A stretch of 64,000 nt of DNA from an uncultured Roseburia sp. (GCA_900548205.1 URJS01000005.1:3814-67813), one strand, 5' to 3'; positions 43,951 to 52,801 are shown, numbered from the stretch's first letter. Program-made: numbers and translations. Notes: generated by a model not told the origin, from the letters alone.

Positions 43951-44538
43951 TTAGACTGGATTCTGCATGATCGGCTGAAGCTGCCTGCCGCTCATTGCCG
44001 CCTCGATCGTTTCCGGGAGAAGCTCCATTTTTGCGATCATGGAATTTGGCTTGCTCTTGCAGTTGTCCTGTCCGAACGGAACAAAATAAATATTCTTCAT
44101 ATTCATAAGCATACCGATGTTCTTAAAGCTTGCGCCCAGCGCATCATTTGTCGAAATCGCTATGACTAACGGCTTGCCGTTTCTCATATGCGCCTTTGTC
44201 GCCATCAAAACCGGCGTATCGGTAATCCCGTTGCACAGCTTTGCCGCCGTATTTCCGGTACAGGGCGCGATCACCATAATATCCAGAAAATTGTTCGGTC
44301 CGATCGGCTCTGCCGCACAGATCGTCTTTATTCCCTCATTTCCGGTAATTTCACAGATACCGTCCACATATTCCCGTGCGCTGCCAAACCTTGTGTCACA
44401 GGTCTGCGCATTAAACGAAAAAATCGGCACTACGTTTGCTCCCAGATCACACAGATGCTGTATCTCTTTTCTTGCCTTTGCGAAAGTACAAAAAGACCCG
44501 GTAATTCCAAGCCCTATATTATAATTTGAAAAATCCAT
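43951..44538 (-). CDS. dpaB: dipicolinate synthase subunit B
   Basis: This 195-residue flavoprotein-type subunit, with DpaA, converts dihydrodipicolinate to dipicolinic acid in the mother cell; dipicolinate with calcium gives spores heat resistance. N-terminus IGLGITGSFCTFAKARKEI and MVIAPCTGNTAAKLCNGITD are typical. The ATG overlaps the dpaA stop (TGATG), so the pair is translated together. Its presence indicates a spore former. Confidence 0.95.
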   Translation of the reverse strand: MDFSNYNIGLGITGSFCTFAKARKEIQHLCDLGANVVPIFSFNAQTCDTRFGSAREYVDGICEITGNEGIKTICAAEPIGPNNFLDIMVIAPCTGNTAAKLCNGITDTPVLMATKAHMRNGKPLVIAISTNDALGASFKNIGMLMNMKNIYFVPFGQDNCKSKPNSMIAKMELLPETIEAAMSGRQLQPIMQNPV

Positions 44539-45380
44539 CAGTCAATTCCCTCCCGCAGCATAAAACGTTCCAGCGCTCTGCCAAGAATATAAGCGCTTTC
44601 CTTCGGCGCATATTTCCCCGGAATCCCAAGCACTAAATCCGCACGGATCCCGTATTCCTTCGCACATGCAAAATCCGTTCCGCCCGGCTTTGAGGCAATA
44701 TCAAGAATATAGGCGTCGCGCGGCAATTCACGGATGATCGTGCGCGTCACCACGGGCGCGGGCACTGTATTGACAAGCATTGCCGCCCCCATCGCCTCCT
44801 CTGCCCCAAATGCGAAATCGACTGCATAAAATCCGTCTTTTTTTGCCGCCTTGCGCACCTCCCTGCGCCGCGCCAAAACCGTTACGCGCGCGCCAAGAGC
44901 CGCTAAGCGCTCTGCGATCGCCTTTCCGCAGCAGCCGTATCCCGTGACGATGATCTTTGCCTCGTCAATATTATATGGACTGTGATTGACCAGCTCTGCG
45001 ATCACGCCCTCCGCCGTCGCAACAGCGTTCTCCTCCGTCACGATCTCATCCTCCATAAAGTCAAGATAATGAATATCGCGCCGTTTCAAAATTTCCTTCT
45101 GCTCTGCCGAAAAGCAGCCGCCAAGCACCAACGTGCCGTTTACCAGATTTTTATTTAATATATCGTTTAACTTCTCCTGCTCTGCAAGCTTTGATACTGG
45201 AATCGGAAGTATCAACATGTCTGCATCTGCCAGAAAAGCCTTCAGCTTTTCTAACTGTTCCACGACCGTCTCACTATTTCTGATATCCAGGCAGCGCACA
45301 TTTATTCCTTTTTTTGTGAGCAGCTCTGCCAGATATACCTGGCGCATGTCACTGATCAGAAGTATTGTCTGTCTCTCCAT
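44538..45380 (-). CDS. dpaA: dipicolinate synthase subunit A
   Basis: This 280-residue dehydrogenase-like subunit carries the NAD(P)-binding fold: IIVTGYGCCGKAIAERLAAL at about 142-161. It has the family N-terminus (ILLISDMRQVYLAELLTKKG) and SKPGGTDFACAKEYGI near the end. The start at 45380 is chosen for AAGGGAG upstream. It precedes dpaB. In Bacillus the operon is under late mother-cell sigma control; no such promoter was identified here. Confidence 0.95.
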   Translation of the reverse strand: MERQTILLISDMRQVYLAELLTKKGINVRCLDIRNSETVVEQLEKLKAFLADADMLILPIPVSKLAEQEKLNDILNKNLVNGTLVLGGCFSAEQKEILKRRDIHYLDFMEDEIVTEENAVATAEGVIAELVNHSPYNIDEAKIIVTGYGCCGKAIAERLAALGARVTVLARRREVRKAAKKDGFYAVDFAFGAEEAMGAAMLVNTVPAPVVTRTIIRELPRDAYILDIASKPGGTDFACAKEYGIRADLVLGIPGKYAPKESAYILGRALERFMLREGID

Positions 45381-45567
45381 AAGATTACGCTCCCTTCCCT
45401 TTATCATATGAAAAAGGCGCGCTGTGGTTCCAGCCGGAGCAAGACAGAAATGACAGAAAGTTCATAAATAGATGTCCGCAAAAAACAGCGCTCTCCGATC
45501 GTGCCATGCATTTCCCCGCAGGCAGACTGTTCGCCTGCCCGCATGTCAAAAAGCCGCTTATCCAAGG

Positions 45568-46020
45568 CTATCTCCTGTGCAGAGTATCGTTCATTTTTTT
45601 TACATTATATCTGCCGATGGCATAATTGATCCCCCATATCGCAGCAAAAAGCCCTGCAAAAATCCCAAAATACCCTGCCGCACCGCTAAAGCTGTGCTCC
45701 ATCCAGCCGGTAATATATGCAATCGGCATCATGACCGCCGCCGCCACAAAAAAATATACGCCCGTCTGCTTTATGATGCCCCATCTGTCAATCTCCCAAA
45801 TAACAGAAGCCATCGCGCACACCGCCCCGATCACCCCGCATAAAAAAGCCTGCAGGGCAACCGCATGGATCTCACTTCCCACTGCTTCTACAAACTGCGG
45901 AGTACAGGGCACATAATATCCCTCCCCCCAAACAAACGAGCTTGCAATCGCAAGCGCTTCTCCCAGCGCCATACCGAGCGGGAATCCTAACAAACCGCGC
46001 CTGATCATTTCTTTTTTCAT
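45568..46020 (-). CDS. DUF3021 membrane protein
   Basis: A 150-residue protein with four membrane spans (about 10-30, 50-75, 85-108, 115-140), matching DUF3021, which is regularly encoded after a LytTR regulator. The start at 46020 has AGGTGG upstream; a GTG three codons earlier is possible. It starts ten bases after the LytTR gene ends. It may act as a membrane sensor or anti-regulator for that protein, by analogy with similar pairs. Confidence 0.85.
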   Translation of the reverse strand: MKKEMIRRGLLGFPLGMALGEALAIASSFVWGEGYYVPCTPQFVEAVGSEIHAVALQAFLCGVIGAVCAMASVIWEIDRWGIIKQTGVYFFVAAAVMMPIAYITGWMEHSFSGAAGYFGIFAGLFAAIWGINYAIGRYNVKKMNDTLHRR

Positions 46021-46030
46021 CTTCTCCACC

Positions 46031-46471
46031 TCATATCCCTAATATTTTTTTGATTTTTGAAACATATCTTCTCGACACAAAGGATGACGTTCCATTCATC
46101 AGCTCGACACAAATAGTCCCCGCAAAGCTCAGGTCAAAATTTTTCACCTTTTTTAAATTCACGATTTCCGAGCTTGAGATACGGACAAACTGATTTGGGT
46201 CTAAACGCTCCTCGACCTCATACAGCCTTAGACGCAGCGTGTATTCTCCGCTGTCTGTCACGGCAAAGACTTTACTGTTTGCAGCATAGATTCTGATCAT
46301 TTCGCTTTGCTCCAACACTGCGATCCTTTCAGCTTTGCTGCCGGAAATAATCTGCGGGTTATTCTCCGTGAGCTTTTGCACCAGCCTTGTGACCTCCTCC
46401 GTCATCTCTGCCGTCAAAACGATTACTTTCGGTTCCGCGTAAGCAGCATCCATTTTTATCTCTATCTGCAT
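46031..46471 (-). CDS. LytTR DNA-binding regulator
   Basis: A 146-residue regulator. Residues about 1-45 form a leading segment and residues about 48-146 the LytTR domain (RLDPNQFVRISSSEIVNLKKVKNFDL, ending FVSRRYVSKIKKIL). There is no receiver domain, so it is a stand-alone LytTR of the kind paired with DUF3021. The start at 46471 has GGAGGTG eight bases upstream. Its target is unknown and it may autoregulate. Confidence 0.9.
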   Translation of the reverse strand: MQIEIKMDAAYAEPKVIVLTAEMTEEVTRLVQKLTENNPQIISGSKAERIAVLEQSEMIRIYAANSKVFAVTDSGEYTLRLRLYEVEERLDPNQFVRISSSEIVNLKKVKNFDLSFAGTICVELMNGTSSFVSRRYVSKIKKILGI

Positions 46472-46578
46472 TGTCGCAAACACCTCCTCTCTGCTGCCAT
46501 TATAAAAAGGAATCCCTGTGGCTATCAACAGATCCACGACAGGTGGTCGATTTTGGGATATAAGTGGTTTTTCCTCTG

Positions 46579-47511
46579 TCAATTCCACGGATTGTCCGGA
46601 CTTGGGTCTGTCGGATCCCAGCCACGGTTTGGACTCTCTAAATCAATTTTTTCAGCTTCCGGCTTGCCAAGCGGTCCGGGGTCTTCCCCGTCATAGATTT
46701 CCACCGTCGTGCCCTCGGAACAATTTTCTGCAATCCATTTTGCATCCTCTACGGTCAGGCGTACACACCCCATCGACGCCTGCTGCCCAAGCTTATTGTA
46801 CTTCTCTGCAGCAAGTGTATTTTCCGCTTTCTTATAATAGGGCACAGAATGAAACAGGATACCGCCGTGTATCCTTGTCGCATACTGCCCGTACACATTT
46901 CCGTACAGCTCTCTCCAACGGTATTTTGTGGAAATCTGGTACACGCCGCGCGGCGTTGCATTATATAAACCTGTGGAGCAGATCATCGCCTTGTAGGGCA
47001 CCGTATACTCACCGGCAGAATCGAGCGTGTAAACAGTGATGCAATTCTGCGCGCGGTTGATGCGGATGTAATAAGGAAGGGAACGTCCCTCCGCCTCATC
47101 CTCTAAGCTTTCTACAGCGTCCCCCGTGCTTGTCCTGGCTTCTGATTCCGGCTCCTCCTTCACCTCCTGCTTCTGCGCCGTTTCCCCTTCCGGCTCTGCC
47201 AACGGCGCTTCATTTCCCTGCGCCATATCTTCGCCATTCAAAGTCCCGGGCGGCTGCTTCGTCTCCTCCAGTATCTCATTTTCCGTACTCTTATCCAGCG
47301 CAAGCTCCTCTCTCTGATACCCCTCGCTCCAAAAGCCGTTGTCTCCGCTAAACACAGCAAGCGCCGGTATATTCCACTCAAAGCGCAGCGCCGCAAACTC
47401 AAGCGCCGTGAGCGCGCACAAAAAGGCAGTCACTGCCGCTACGCCAAGAACGACAGCCCTGCCTCCGAAAAAAACTGTTAGCCTGTTTTTTATAGAAATC
47501 TTCTTTTTCAT
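46579..47511 (-). CDS. L,D-transpeptidase (YkuD)
   Basis: This 310-residue enzyme makes 3-3 cross-links in peptidoglycan. It has an N-terminal membrane span (about 15-38), an acidic Glu-rich linker (about 65-145) and a YkuD domain (about 150-285). The catalytic motif is intact: HGGILFHSVPYY and SMGCVRL with the active Cys. It follows lysC by 17 bases, so aspartokinase and a wall enzyme are cotranscribed. The ribosome site (GAGTG) is weak. Confidence 0.94.
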   Translation of the reverse strand: MKKKISIKNRLTVFFGGRAVVLGVAAVTAFLCALTALEFAALRFEWNIPALAVFSGDNGFWSEGYQREELALDKSTENEILEETKQPPGTLNGEDMAQGNEAPLAEPEGETAQKQEVKEEPESEARTSTGDAVESLEDEAEGRSLPYYIRINRAQNCITVYTLDSAGEYTVPYKAMICSTGLYNATPRGVYQISTKYRWRELYGNVYGQYATRIHGGILFHSVPYYKKAENTLAAEKYNKLGQQASMGCVRLTVEDAKWIAENCSEGTTVEIYDGEDPGPLGKPEAEKIDLESPNRGWDPTDPSPDNPWN

Positions 47512-47528
47512 ATCACACTCGTCTGCTT

Positions 47529-48848
47529 TTATAACTGCGTTTCTACAAAAATATCATAGATCGCCCGAATCGCATTCTCAAAGTCCTCATTGCTGACGCC
47601 TATGATGATATTAAGCTCTGAGGAGCCCTGATCGATCATTTTTACATTGATGCTCGCATGTGCGAGCGCCGAAAAAATCCTTCCCGCCGTTCCTCTTGTC
47701 GAGCGCATGCCGCGGCCCACAACCGCGATCAGCGCCAGATCGCTCTCAAGCTCGATGCTGTCCGGCTTTGCCAGACGATGGATCGCGGAGATCACCGCCT
47801 GCTCCTTGCCCTCAAACTCCGGCTGATGCACAAACACCGTCATCGTATCAATGCCCGACGGCATATGCTCAAAGGAAATGTTGTTTTCCTCAAAAGCGCT
47901 TAGGACCTTTCTTCCAAATCCGACCTCCCCGTTCATCATATCCTTATCAATATTGACTGACACAAAGCCCTTCTTGCCCGCAATTCCTGTGATCGTGTAC
48001 TTCGACTGGTGACAGGTGCTCTCAACGATCCAGGTTCCTTCCTCGTAGGGCGCATTCGTATTGCGGATATTGATCGGAATCCCCGCCTTTCTGACCGGAA
48101 AGACCGCCTCCTCATGCAGCACACTTGCGCCCATGTAGGAAAGCTCCCGCAGCTCCCGATAGGTGATCGTTCGGATCGTCTGCGGATGATCTATGATTCT
48201 TGGGTCCGCAATCAAAAAGCCCGAAACGTCCGTCCAGTTCTCATAGCAGCCCGCCTGCGCCGCACGCGCCACGATCGACCCTGTAATATCCGAGCCACCT
48301 CTGGAAAAGGTCTTTACTGTTCCATCCGGAAGCGAGCCATAAAAGCCCGGCACAACCGCCGTCTCACAGGTGGCTAAACGGGCTGCCAGAACCTCATTTG
48401 TCCGCTCCGCATCAAACTCTCCCTTACCGTTAAAAAAAATCACCTCCGCGGCGTCAATAAATTCATAGCCGAGATAATTCGCCATGATGATGCCATTGAG
48501 ATATTCTCCACGGGACGCCGCATAATCGACCCCCGCCTTCTGTTTAAAGTTTTCGCTGATCTTGCGGAACTCGTCCTCTAAGGACAGCTTCAGATTTAAT
48601 CCATTGATAATCGAGTCGTAGCGGTCCTTGATCTTCATCAGAGGAATCCGAAACTCCTCGTCCGCTTCCACAAGCGCATAGCAGGCATACAGCATATCCG
48701 TGACCTTCGTGTCCTTTGCGTTGCGCTTTCCCGGAGCACTCGGTACCACATATCTGCGTCCCTGATCCGATTGTACAATTTTGCCGGCCTTCGCAAACTG
48801 CTCTGCGCTCGCCAGAGAGCTGCCGCCGAATTTTACGACTTTTATCAT
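47529..48848 (-). CDS. lysC: aspartate kinase
   Basis: This 439-residue enzyme phosphorylates aspartate, the first step to lysine, threonine and methionine. The kinase domain has MIKVVKFGGSSLASAEQF and FSRGGSDITGSIVARA; two ACT domains (about 300-435) should bind a regulatory amino acid. Length fits single-function aspartokinase. The start at 48848 has GGAGGAG upstream. No lysine riboswitch fits in the 136-base upstream gap. Confidence 0.96.
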   Translation of the reverse strand: MIKVVKFGGSSLASAEQFAKAGKIVQSDQGRRYVVPSAPGKRNAKDTKVTDMLYACYALVEADEEFRIPLMKIKDRYDSIINGLNLKLSLEDEFRKISENFKQKAGVDYAASRGEYLNGIIMANYLGYEFIDAAEVIFFNGKGEFDAERTNEVLAARLATCETAVVPGFYGSLPDGTVKTFSRGGSDITGSIVARAAQAGCYENWTDVSGFLIADPRIIDHPQTIRTITYRELRELSYMGASVLHEEAVFPVRKAGIPINIRNTNAPYEEGTWIVESTCHQSKYTITGIAGKKGFVSVNIDKDMMNGEVGFGRKVLSAFEENNISFEHMPSGIDTMTVFVHQPEFEGKEQAVISAIHRLAKPDSIELESDLALIAVVGRGMRSTRGTAGRIFSALAHASINVKMIDQGSSELNIIIGVSNEDFENAIRAIYDIFVETQL

Positions 48849-48935
48849 TTCCTTGCTCCTCCAATTACCAGCATCCCTAAAGTTTTCTATTTTTACTTTT
48901 TCCGACTGCTTTTGCAATTTCCTATAACGAATATA

Positions 48936-48964
48936 ATATTAATCATTAATAGCGCTTCCGTCAA
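48936..48964 (-). promoter_or_regulatory. promoter of lysC
   Basis: TTGACG (48959-48964), 17 bases, TAATAT (48936-48941) on the minus strand, giving a leader of about 80 bases. Confidence 0.65.
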
Positions 48965-48984
48965 ATGCTTTTTTGAAAAAATAC

Positions 48985-49791
48985 CTATTCGACTGCCACC
49001 GGACCAAAGAGAATTTCACGCCTCACATAAAGCGACATATCCTCACGCGTCGCAAAACGCCATTTTACGAGTGTAAACTCCATATTCTCAAGCTCTAACG
49101 CGATAATGCCGCCCGGATGCACACAACTGCCCGTATTCAAATAGAAGCGCTCACCCTCTGCGCCTGCAAGCAGTCTTGGTCGATGTGAGTGTCCCGCCAC
49201 AAGATACACCTCATACTGGGACGCCCAGTGCGCAAGACAGCGTTCATGACGCGCCGCCTTCCTGTAATTGCGCGCCGCGCTTGTCGGATCTAACACACCG
49301 AAACGTTCCAGCGGCTTCCACAGATAGCGTACCAAAAACCGTGCCAAACGCCAGCAGACACAATTAAAAAAATCTGCCTGATGCCCGTGCAGCATGGCAA
49401 CATCGTGTCCTCCCTCCCTGTTTTTAAGGAGCACCGCCTCCGGCAGCGTTTTTGCAAGCTCCATATCATGGTTTCCGTACAGACGCACAATGCGTCCCTC
49501 CCTCTCCAGCTCCAAAAACAGGCAATAAACATCCTCATGACAGCTTCGGATACGCGATACGCTGCGGTTTTCCCACAGCTCCTCCCCGTCTCCCAGCTCC
49601 ACATAAAAAAATCCACGCTCCCTGTAACAATTCAGCGCCGCATAATACAGATTTTGATTTTTCAGAAAATTGTCATTCATTGTGCCTTCGCCCCTGTGGC
49701 AATCACTCATGATCACATAGCGGCTGCACGCATTTAGCGGAAGCTGCAGGGCATTTTTCAATGCCCTGTCAATTCTTCTCTTACACCCCAT
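48985..49791 (-). CDS. metallophosphoesterase
   Basis: A 268-residue calcineurin-type phosphoesterase: SDCHRGEGTMNDNFL near 29-43, GDGEELWEN, GNHDME near 98-103, and AGHSHRPRL near 200-208 supply the two-metal ligands. This subgroup resembles the UDP-2,3-diacylglucosamine hydrolase and related phosphoesterase folds, but the substrate is not clear. The start at 49791 has AAGGA six bases upstream; a GTG at 49812 is the alternative. It overlaps the DUF4474 gene and ends a three-gene operon. Confidence 0.88.
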   Translation of the reverse strand: MGCKRRIDRALKNALQLPLNACSRYVIMSDCHRGEGTMNDNFLKNQNLYYAALNCYRERGFFYVELGDGEELWENRSVSRIRSCHEDVYCLFLELEREGRIVRLYGNHDMELAKTLPEAVLLKNREGGHDVAMLHGHQADFFNCVCWRLARFLVRYLWKPLERFGVLDPTSAARNYRKAARHERCLAHWASQYEVYLVAGHSHRPRLLAGAEGERFYLNTGSCVHPGGIIALELENMEFTLVKWRFATREDMSLYVRREILFGPVAVE

Positions 49792-50707
49792 GCCCATTCC
49801 TTCTTCTATCACTGCTCTTTGGATAACGTCTGCCCGAAAGACGCAGCATTCTTAACAGGCAGCCCGGCATCTGATAATACAGAAACAAAAGCCCATCCGG
49901 CGCACTGCAAAACGGTCTTGTAAACAGACGGTACCAAAAACAATGCAGTCGGTTAAAGCACTGTGCCATCTGGCGCAGGAAACGCGCAGGAAACGGATAA
50001 CACTCGCCAAAATCAAGTCGGACAAAAACCTCTCTGCCGCAGAGACGGTACTTCCCCCGCGGGATCTTGCTTTCACGCAGCCCCCGCAGCATCGCCTGCG
50101 CCATCTGCCGATCCCCAAAGGTGACCGTTGCAAAAAGAGCCGTCTCCCACGGCTGGGAAAACATCCCCATGCGAAAGCCGGTCAGCCACCAGTGACGTTC
50201 GCAATACTCATACAGCTTTCTACCGTTTCGCTCAAGACGACAGCAGATTTTCGGCAATTCCTCATCCTCTGCTGCAAGAAAATGCGCGGTCGGATAAGCA
50301 TGGGGCGGTATCTCCTCCTCCATGTGATACACGCCGACCTCGCCGCCCGTATTGATACCGTACTGCCCCTTCCAAAACTCAATCAGCCACGTCTTTCCCC
50401 CGTAGTCGAAATATACCGGAAAAGCGTCAAGCACCATGCACGCGCCAAAAGCCCCGCGGTCAAAAGCCGCCGTATACCCAATCCTCCTCTGCCATGCGTC
50501 CCTCCTGGTGGAAAATACCCCCTCCCGTTCGTCATAAAAAAAGCCAAATGGTTCTGCCAGCTCATTTAAGAGCGCTGTCTTTTGCGGCAATTCCATTTGA
50601 CATATCTGTTCTTTGATTTTTCTTCTCCGAACCACCAAGCTCCGGCAAAGCACAAACAGCAGCAGCGCTGCGCAAAGCAGCGCGCCTGCCGTTTTCCATC
50701 CGATCAT
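49781..50707 (-). CDS. DUF4474-like membrane-anchored protein
   Basis: A 308-residue protein with one N-terminal membrane span (about 7-26). Residues about 60-235 look like DUF4474: WQRRIGYTAAFDRGAFGACM, PVYFDYGGKTWLIEFWKGQYGINTGGEVGVYH. The tail is basic and aromatic. Function is unknown. Its ATG overlaps the stop of the LysM gene (ATGA) and its end overlaps the metallophosphoesterase start, so all three are translated in series. Placement suggests an envelope role. Confidence 0.72.
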   Translation of the reverse strand: MIGWKTAGALLCAALLLFVLCRSLVVRRRKIKEQICQMELPQKTALLNELAEPFGFFYDEREGVFSTRRDAWQRRIGYTAAFDRGAFGACMVLDAFPVYFDYGGKTWLIEFWKGQYGINTGGEVGVYHMEEEIPPHAYPTAHFLAAEDEELPKICCRLERNGRKLYEYCERHWWLTGFRMGMFSQPWETALFATVTFGDRQMAQAMLRGLRESKIPRGKYRLCGREVFVRLDFGECYPFPARFLRQMAQCFNRLHCFWYRLFTRPFCSAPDGLLFLYYQMPGCLLRMLRLSGRRYPKSSDRRRNGHGV

Positions 50708-51522
50708 CGTGCCAACAGACCCCTCGCAAAGAAATCTGCCATTTCAAGCACATGCTTCCTAAGATCACGGAACGTATCAATGCTTGTGCCGTATTCGCCG
50801 TTTAATTGCTGCTCAATCGCCTCTCTTGTCATATCAAGATAATTGAGTATCATATTTCTTGTCTCTCTCCCACTAAAATAAGGATTGAGTTCTCCAAACA
50901 GCGAAGCCAGTTCATTCGCATTTGCATACCATTCCTTGATCAGCGCATCATAATTCTCGCGGTTGCCGGATTTCTGCGAGCGGATGAGCTCTCCTGTTAG
51001 TTCTGCATGTCTGACGAGCAGCCCGCGCAGACGTCTTGTCGCCTGAAGCGGAAGATAATTCGCAAAAACATCCGTAATCTCGTCTGCCGCCTGAAACATC
51101 CGTTCTTCTACCTCCTGCTGATCCCTTCCGTCCGCAGAAACGCTCATGAGATACATTCTGGTCCAGAAAATCAGATCAAGCCATGCAAGTCGCATATCTG
51201 CACGAAGATTTTCCACGGCGTTTTCCTGCTCATTCGGGGTTTCCCCGCTTTCTCCCGGAGCGCCCGGCATTCCCGGCATCCCCGGCATTCCCGGCACACT
51301 TGGTATGATCGGTATGACGGGTCTTGCCGGTACATCCGTATCGGTGCCTTCATAGCCTCTGCCCGGACAAATCTGAAGCTTCATACCAATCTGAAGATTA
51401 TAAGGATTGACCCCCGGATTCCCAAGAATCAGCTCCGTGACAGTGGTATCATACTGTCTCGCAAGCCGGTAGAGAGAATCTCCCTGCTGTATGGTGTGTA
51501 CGATTCTATTCTGACAATACAT
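50704..51522 (-). CDS. LysM protein with collagen-like stretch
   Basis: This 272-residue protein opens with a LysM domain (HTIQQGDSLYRLARQYDTTV onward, about 9-53), then a Pro/Gly region with GMPGMPGMPGAPGESG repeats (about 78-95), then a helical C-terminal half (about 105-272, ending in FRDLRKHVLEMADFFARGL). There is no signal peptide, as in several spore-coat and cortex-binding LysM proteins; association with spore or wall peptidoglycan is an inference. First gene of the operon with DUF4474 and metallophosphoesterase. Confidence 0.8.
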   Translation of the reverse strand: MYCQNRIVHTIQQGDSLYRLARQYDTTVTELILGNPGVNPYNLQIGMKLQICPGRGYEGTDTDVPARPVIPIIPSVPGMPGMPGMPGAPGESGETPNEQENAVENLRADMRLAWLDLIFWTRMYLMSVSADGRDQQEVEERMFQAADEITDVFANYLPLQATRRLRGLLVRHAELTGELIRSQKSGNRENYDALIKEWYANANELASLFGELNPYFSGRETRNMILNYLDMTREAIEQQLNGEYGTSIDTFRDLRKHVLEMADFFARGLLAR

Positions 51523-51580
51523 AAAATTCCAACGTTTTTCGTTTTCTCTATATCATATGTCGCAGGCCGTCTTTGGTGCG

Positions 51581-52273
51581 TCAGAGAAAACCGGCAAACA
51601 TCGGCGCGAAAATCACGGTCAAAAGCCCCGCTACCGCGATCGAAAGACTGCTCATTGCACCTTCTATCTCTCCTAATTCCATTGCCTTTGCCGTTCCTAC
51701 CGCATGAGCCGCAGAGCCGATCGCAATTCCCTTCGCCACGGGCTCCTCGATTTTAAACATCCGGCAGACTAGCTCTGCGATAACATTTCCGAGGATTCCT
51801 GTTACGATAATGACCGCAACCGTAATCGTCACATAGCCGCCAAGCTCCTCGGAAACCCCCATGCCGATCGCTGTCGTAATCGACTTTGGCAAAAGCGTAA
51901 CGTACTGGGCATGGTCAAGCTCAAACAGGCGCGAGAGCACAAGGACACAGATAATTCCGGAAAACACGCCGGAGAGCAGACCCGCCAGAATTGCCCATGC
52001 GTGCTTCTTTAAAAGCTCCACCTGCTCATAAAGCGGAATCGCCAGGCAGACCGTTGCGGGCGTCAGAAGATAGCTTAAGTAAACAGCTCCCTGATTGTAG
52101 GTCTCATAGGGAATATCGAAAACAACCAGCACGAGCATCACCAGCGCAATGGAGATCAGAAGCGGATTGCAGATTGCCCACTTTAACTTCTTTTTTAAGA
52201 ATAATCCCAGCTCATACCCTAAGACACTGATCACAACTCCGAAAAACAGCGACTGCTGCGCAAACTCATTCAT
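51581..52273 (-). CDS. lrgB: LrgB-family membrane protein
   Basis: A 230-residue protein with about six membrane spans and the LrgB motifs (PKSITTAIGMGVSEELGG and AIGSAAHAVGTAKAMELGE). LrgB works with LrgA; the pair affects murein hydrolase activity and, in some bacteria, pyruvate or other solute movement. Its start overlaps the lrgA end by eight bases. It lies upstream of the LysM gene in the same direction. Confidence 0.93.
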   Translation of the reverse strand: MNEFAQQSLFFGVVISVLGYELGLFLKKKLKWAICNPLLISIALVMLVLVVFDIPYETYNQGAVYLSYLLTPATVCLAIPLYEQVELLKKHAWAILAGLLSGVFSGIICVLVLSRLFELDHAQYVTLLPKSITTAIGMGVSEELGGYVTITVAVIIVTGILGNVIAELVCRMFKIEEPVAKGIAIGSAAHAVGTAKAMELGEIEGAMSSLSIAVAGLLTVIFAPMFAGFL

Positions 52274-52628
52274 GCTTCTTCCTCCCTCCCTTTCGGATCA
52301 CATACTGCGTCACAAGCCCTGCGGACGCCATCACGATGATCGTTGATACTGCCATGATAACCGCTGCCGGAATGACCATTGCCTGCAGCGACTCCCAAGA
52401 TTCCAGCAGCCCGACCGCCGCCGGGATAAACATTAACGGCATGATCTCAATGAGGAATCTCCCCACCTCACGCACTGCCTCAAGGCGTATGATGTGCAGT
52501 TCCAGAGCCGCAAATAACAGCAGCAGACCGTAAATACTCGCCGGAACGGGAAGCGGCAGCAGCTCCTTTAAGCCCTCCCCAAGAAGCGAGATTCCCACGA
52601 TCAGCAAAAATTGTCTCATATATTTCAT
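52266..52628 (-). CDS. lrgA: LrgA/CidA-family holin-like protein
   Basis: A 120-residue protein with four short membrane spans and the family signature (LGEGLKELLPLPVPASIYGLLLL, then IMPLMFIPAAVGLL). The start at 52628 has AAGGAG seven bases upstream; a second ATG follows three codons later. It forms lrgAB with the next gene. An extended -10, TGCTATAAT, lies about 40 bases upstream, and the first operator-like repeat of degV sits beyond it, so the two units may share control. Confidence 0.92.
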   Translation of the reverse strand: MKYMRQFLLIVGISLLGEGLKELLPLPVPASIYGLLLLFAALELHIIRLEAVREVGRFLIEIMPLMFIPAAVGLLESWESLQAMVIPAAVIMAVSTIIVMASAGLVTQYVIRKGGRKKHE

Positions 52629-52663
52629 CTTTCTTCTCCTTTTTCTCTTTTTGGGCAAGTCCC

Positions 52664-52672
52664 ATTATAGCA
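52664..52672 (-). promoter_or_regulatory. extended -10 of lrgAB
   Basis: TGCTATAAT on the minus strand (hexamer 52664-52669), with no clear -35. It is about 36 bases before the lrgA start. Confidence 0.5.
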
Positions 52673-52712
52673 CGTTGGCACAAAAAGAAAAGCCACAGCA
52701 CAAAATATATAC

Positions 52713-52725
52713 TTTGACTATCAAA
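52713..52725. promoter_or_regulatory. operator-like palindrome 1 of degV
   Basis: TTTGACTATCAAA, imperfect palindrome TTTGA-N3-TCAAA, six bases upstream of the degV -35. An identical copy is at 52768. The motif resembles the FabT site (TTTGATTATCAAA) of streptococci. Confidence 0.6.
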
Positions 52726-52730
52726 TTATC

Positions 52731-52759
52731 TTGACAAACCTTCTGTTTTCCAGTATGAT
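52731..52759 (+). promoter_or_regulatory. strong promoter of degV
   Basis: TTGACA (52731-52736), a perfect -35, 17 bases, TATGAT (52754-52759). It is bracketed by two identical palindromes. Confidence 0.85.
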
Positions 52760-52767
52760 GCATTTAG

Positions 52768-52780
52768 TTTGACTATCAAA
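52768..52780. promoter_or_regulatory. operator-like palindrome 2 of degV
   Basis: The second TTTGACTATCAAA begins eight bases after the -10 and would cover the start of transcription. A repressor bound here would block initiation. Confidence 0.6.
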
Positions 52781-52801
52781 GTTTTAAGAGGAGACCGATT
52801 T

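Noticed and set aside
48849..48984. Lysine riboswitch before lysC
   Set aside because: The leader is about 80 bases, too short for this class, and no matching motifs were seen.
51171..51355. Tandem GGCATTCCC DNA repeats as a minisatellite locus
   Set aside because: These encode the collagen-like Pro-Gly stretch of the LysM protein; they are coding repeats rather than a separate element.
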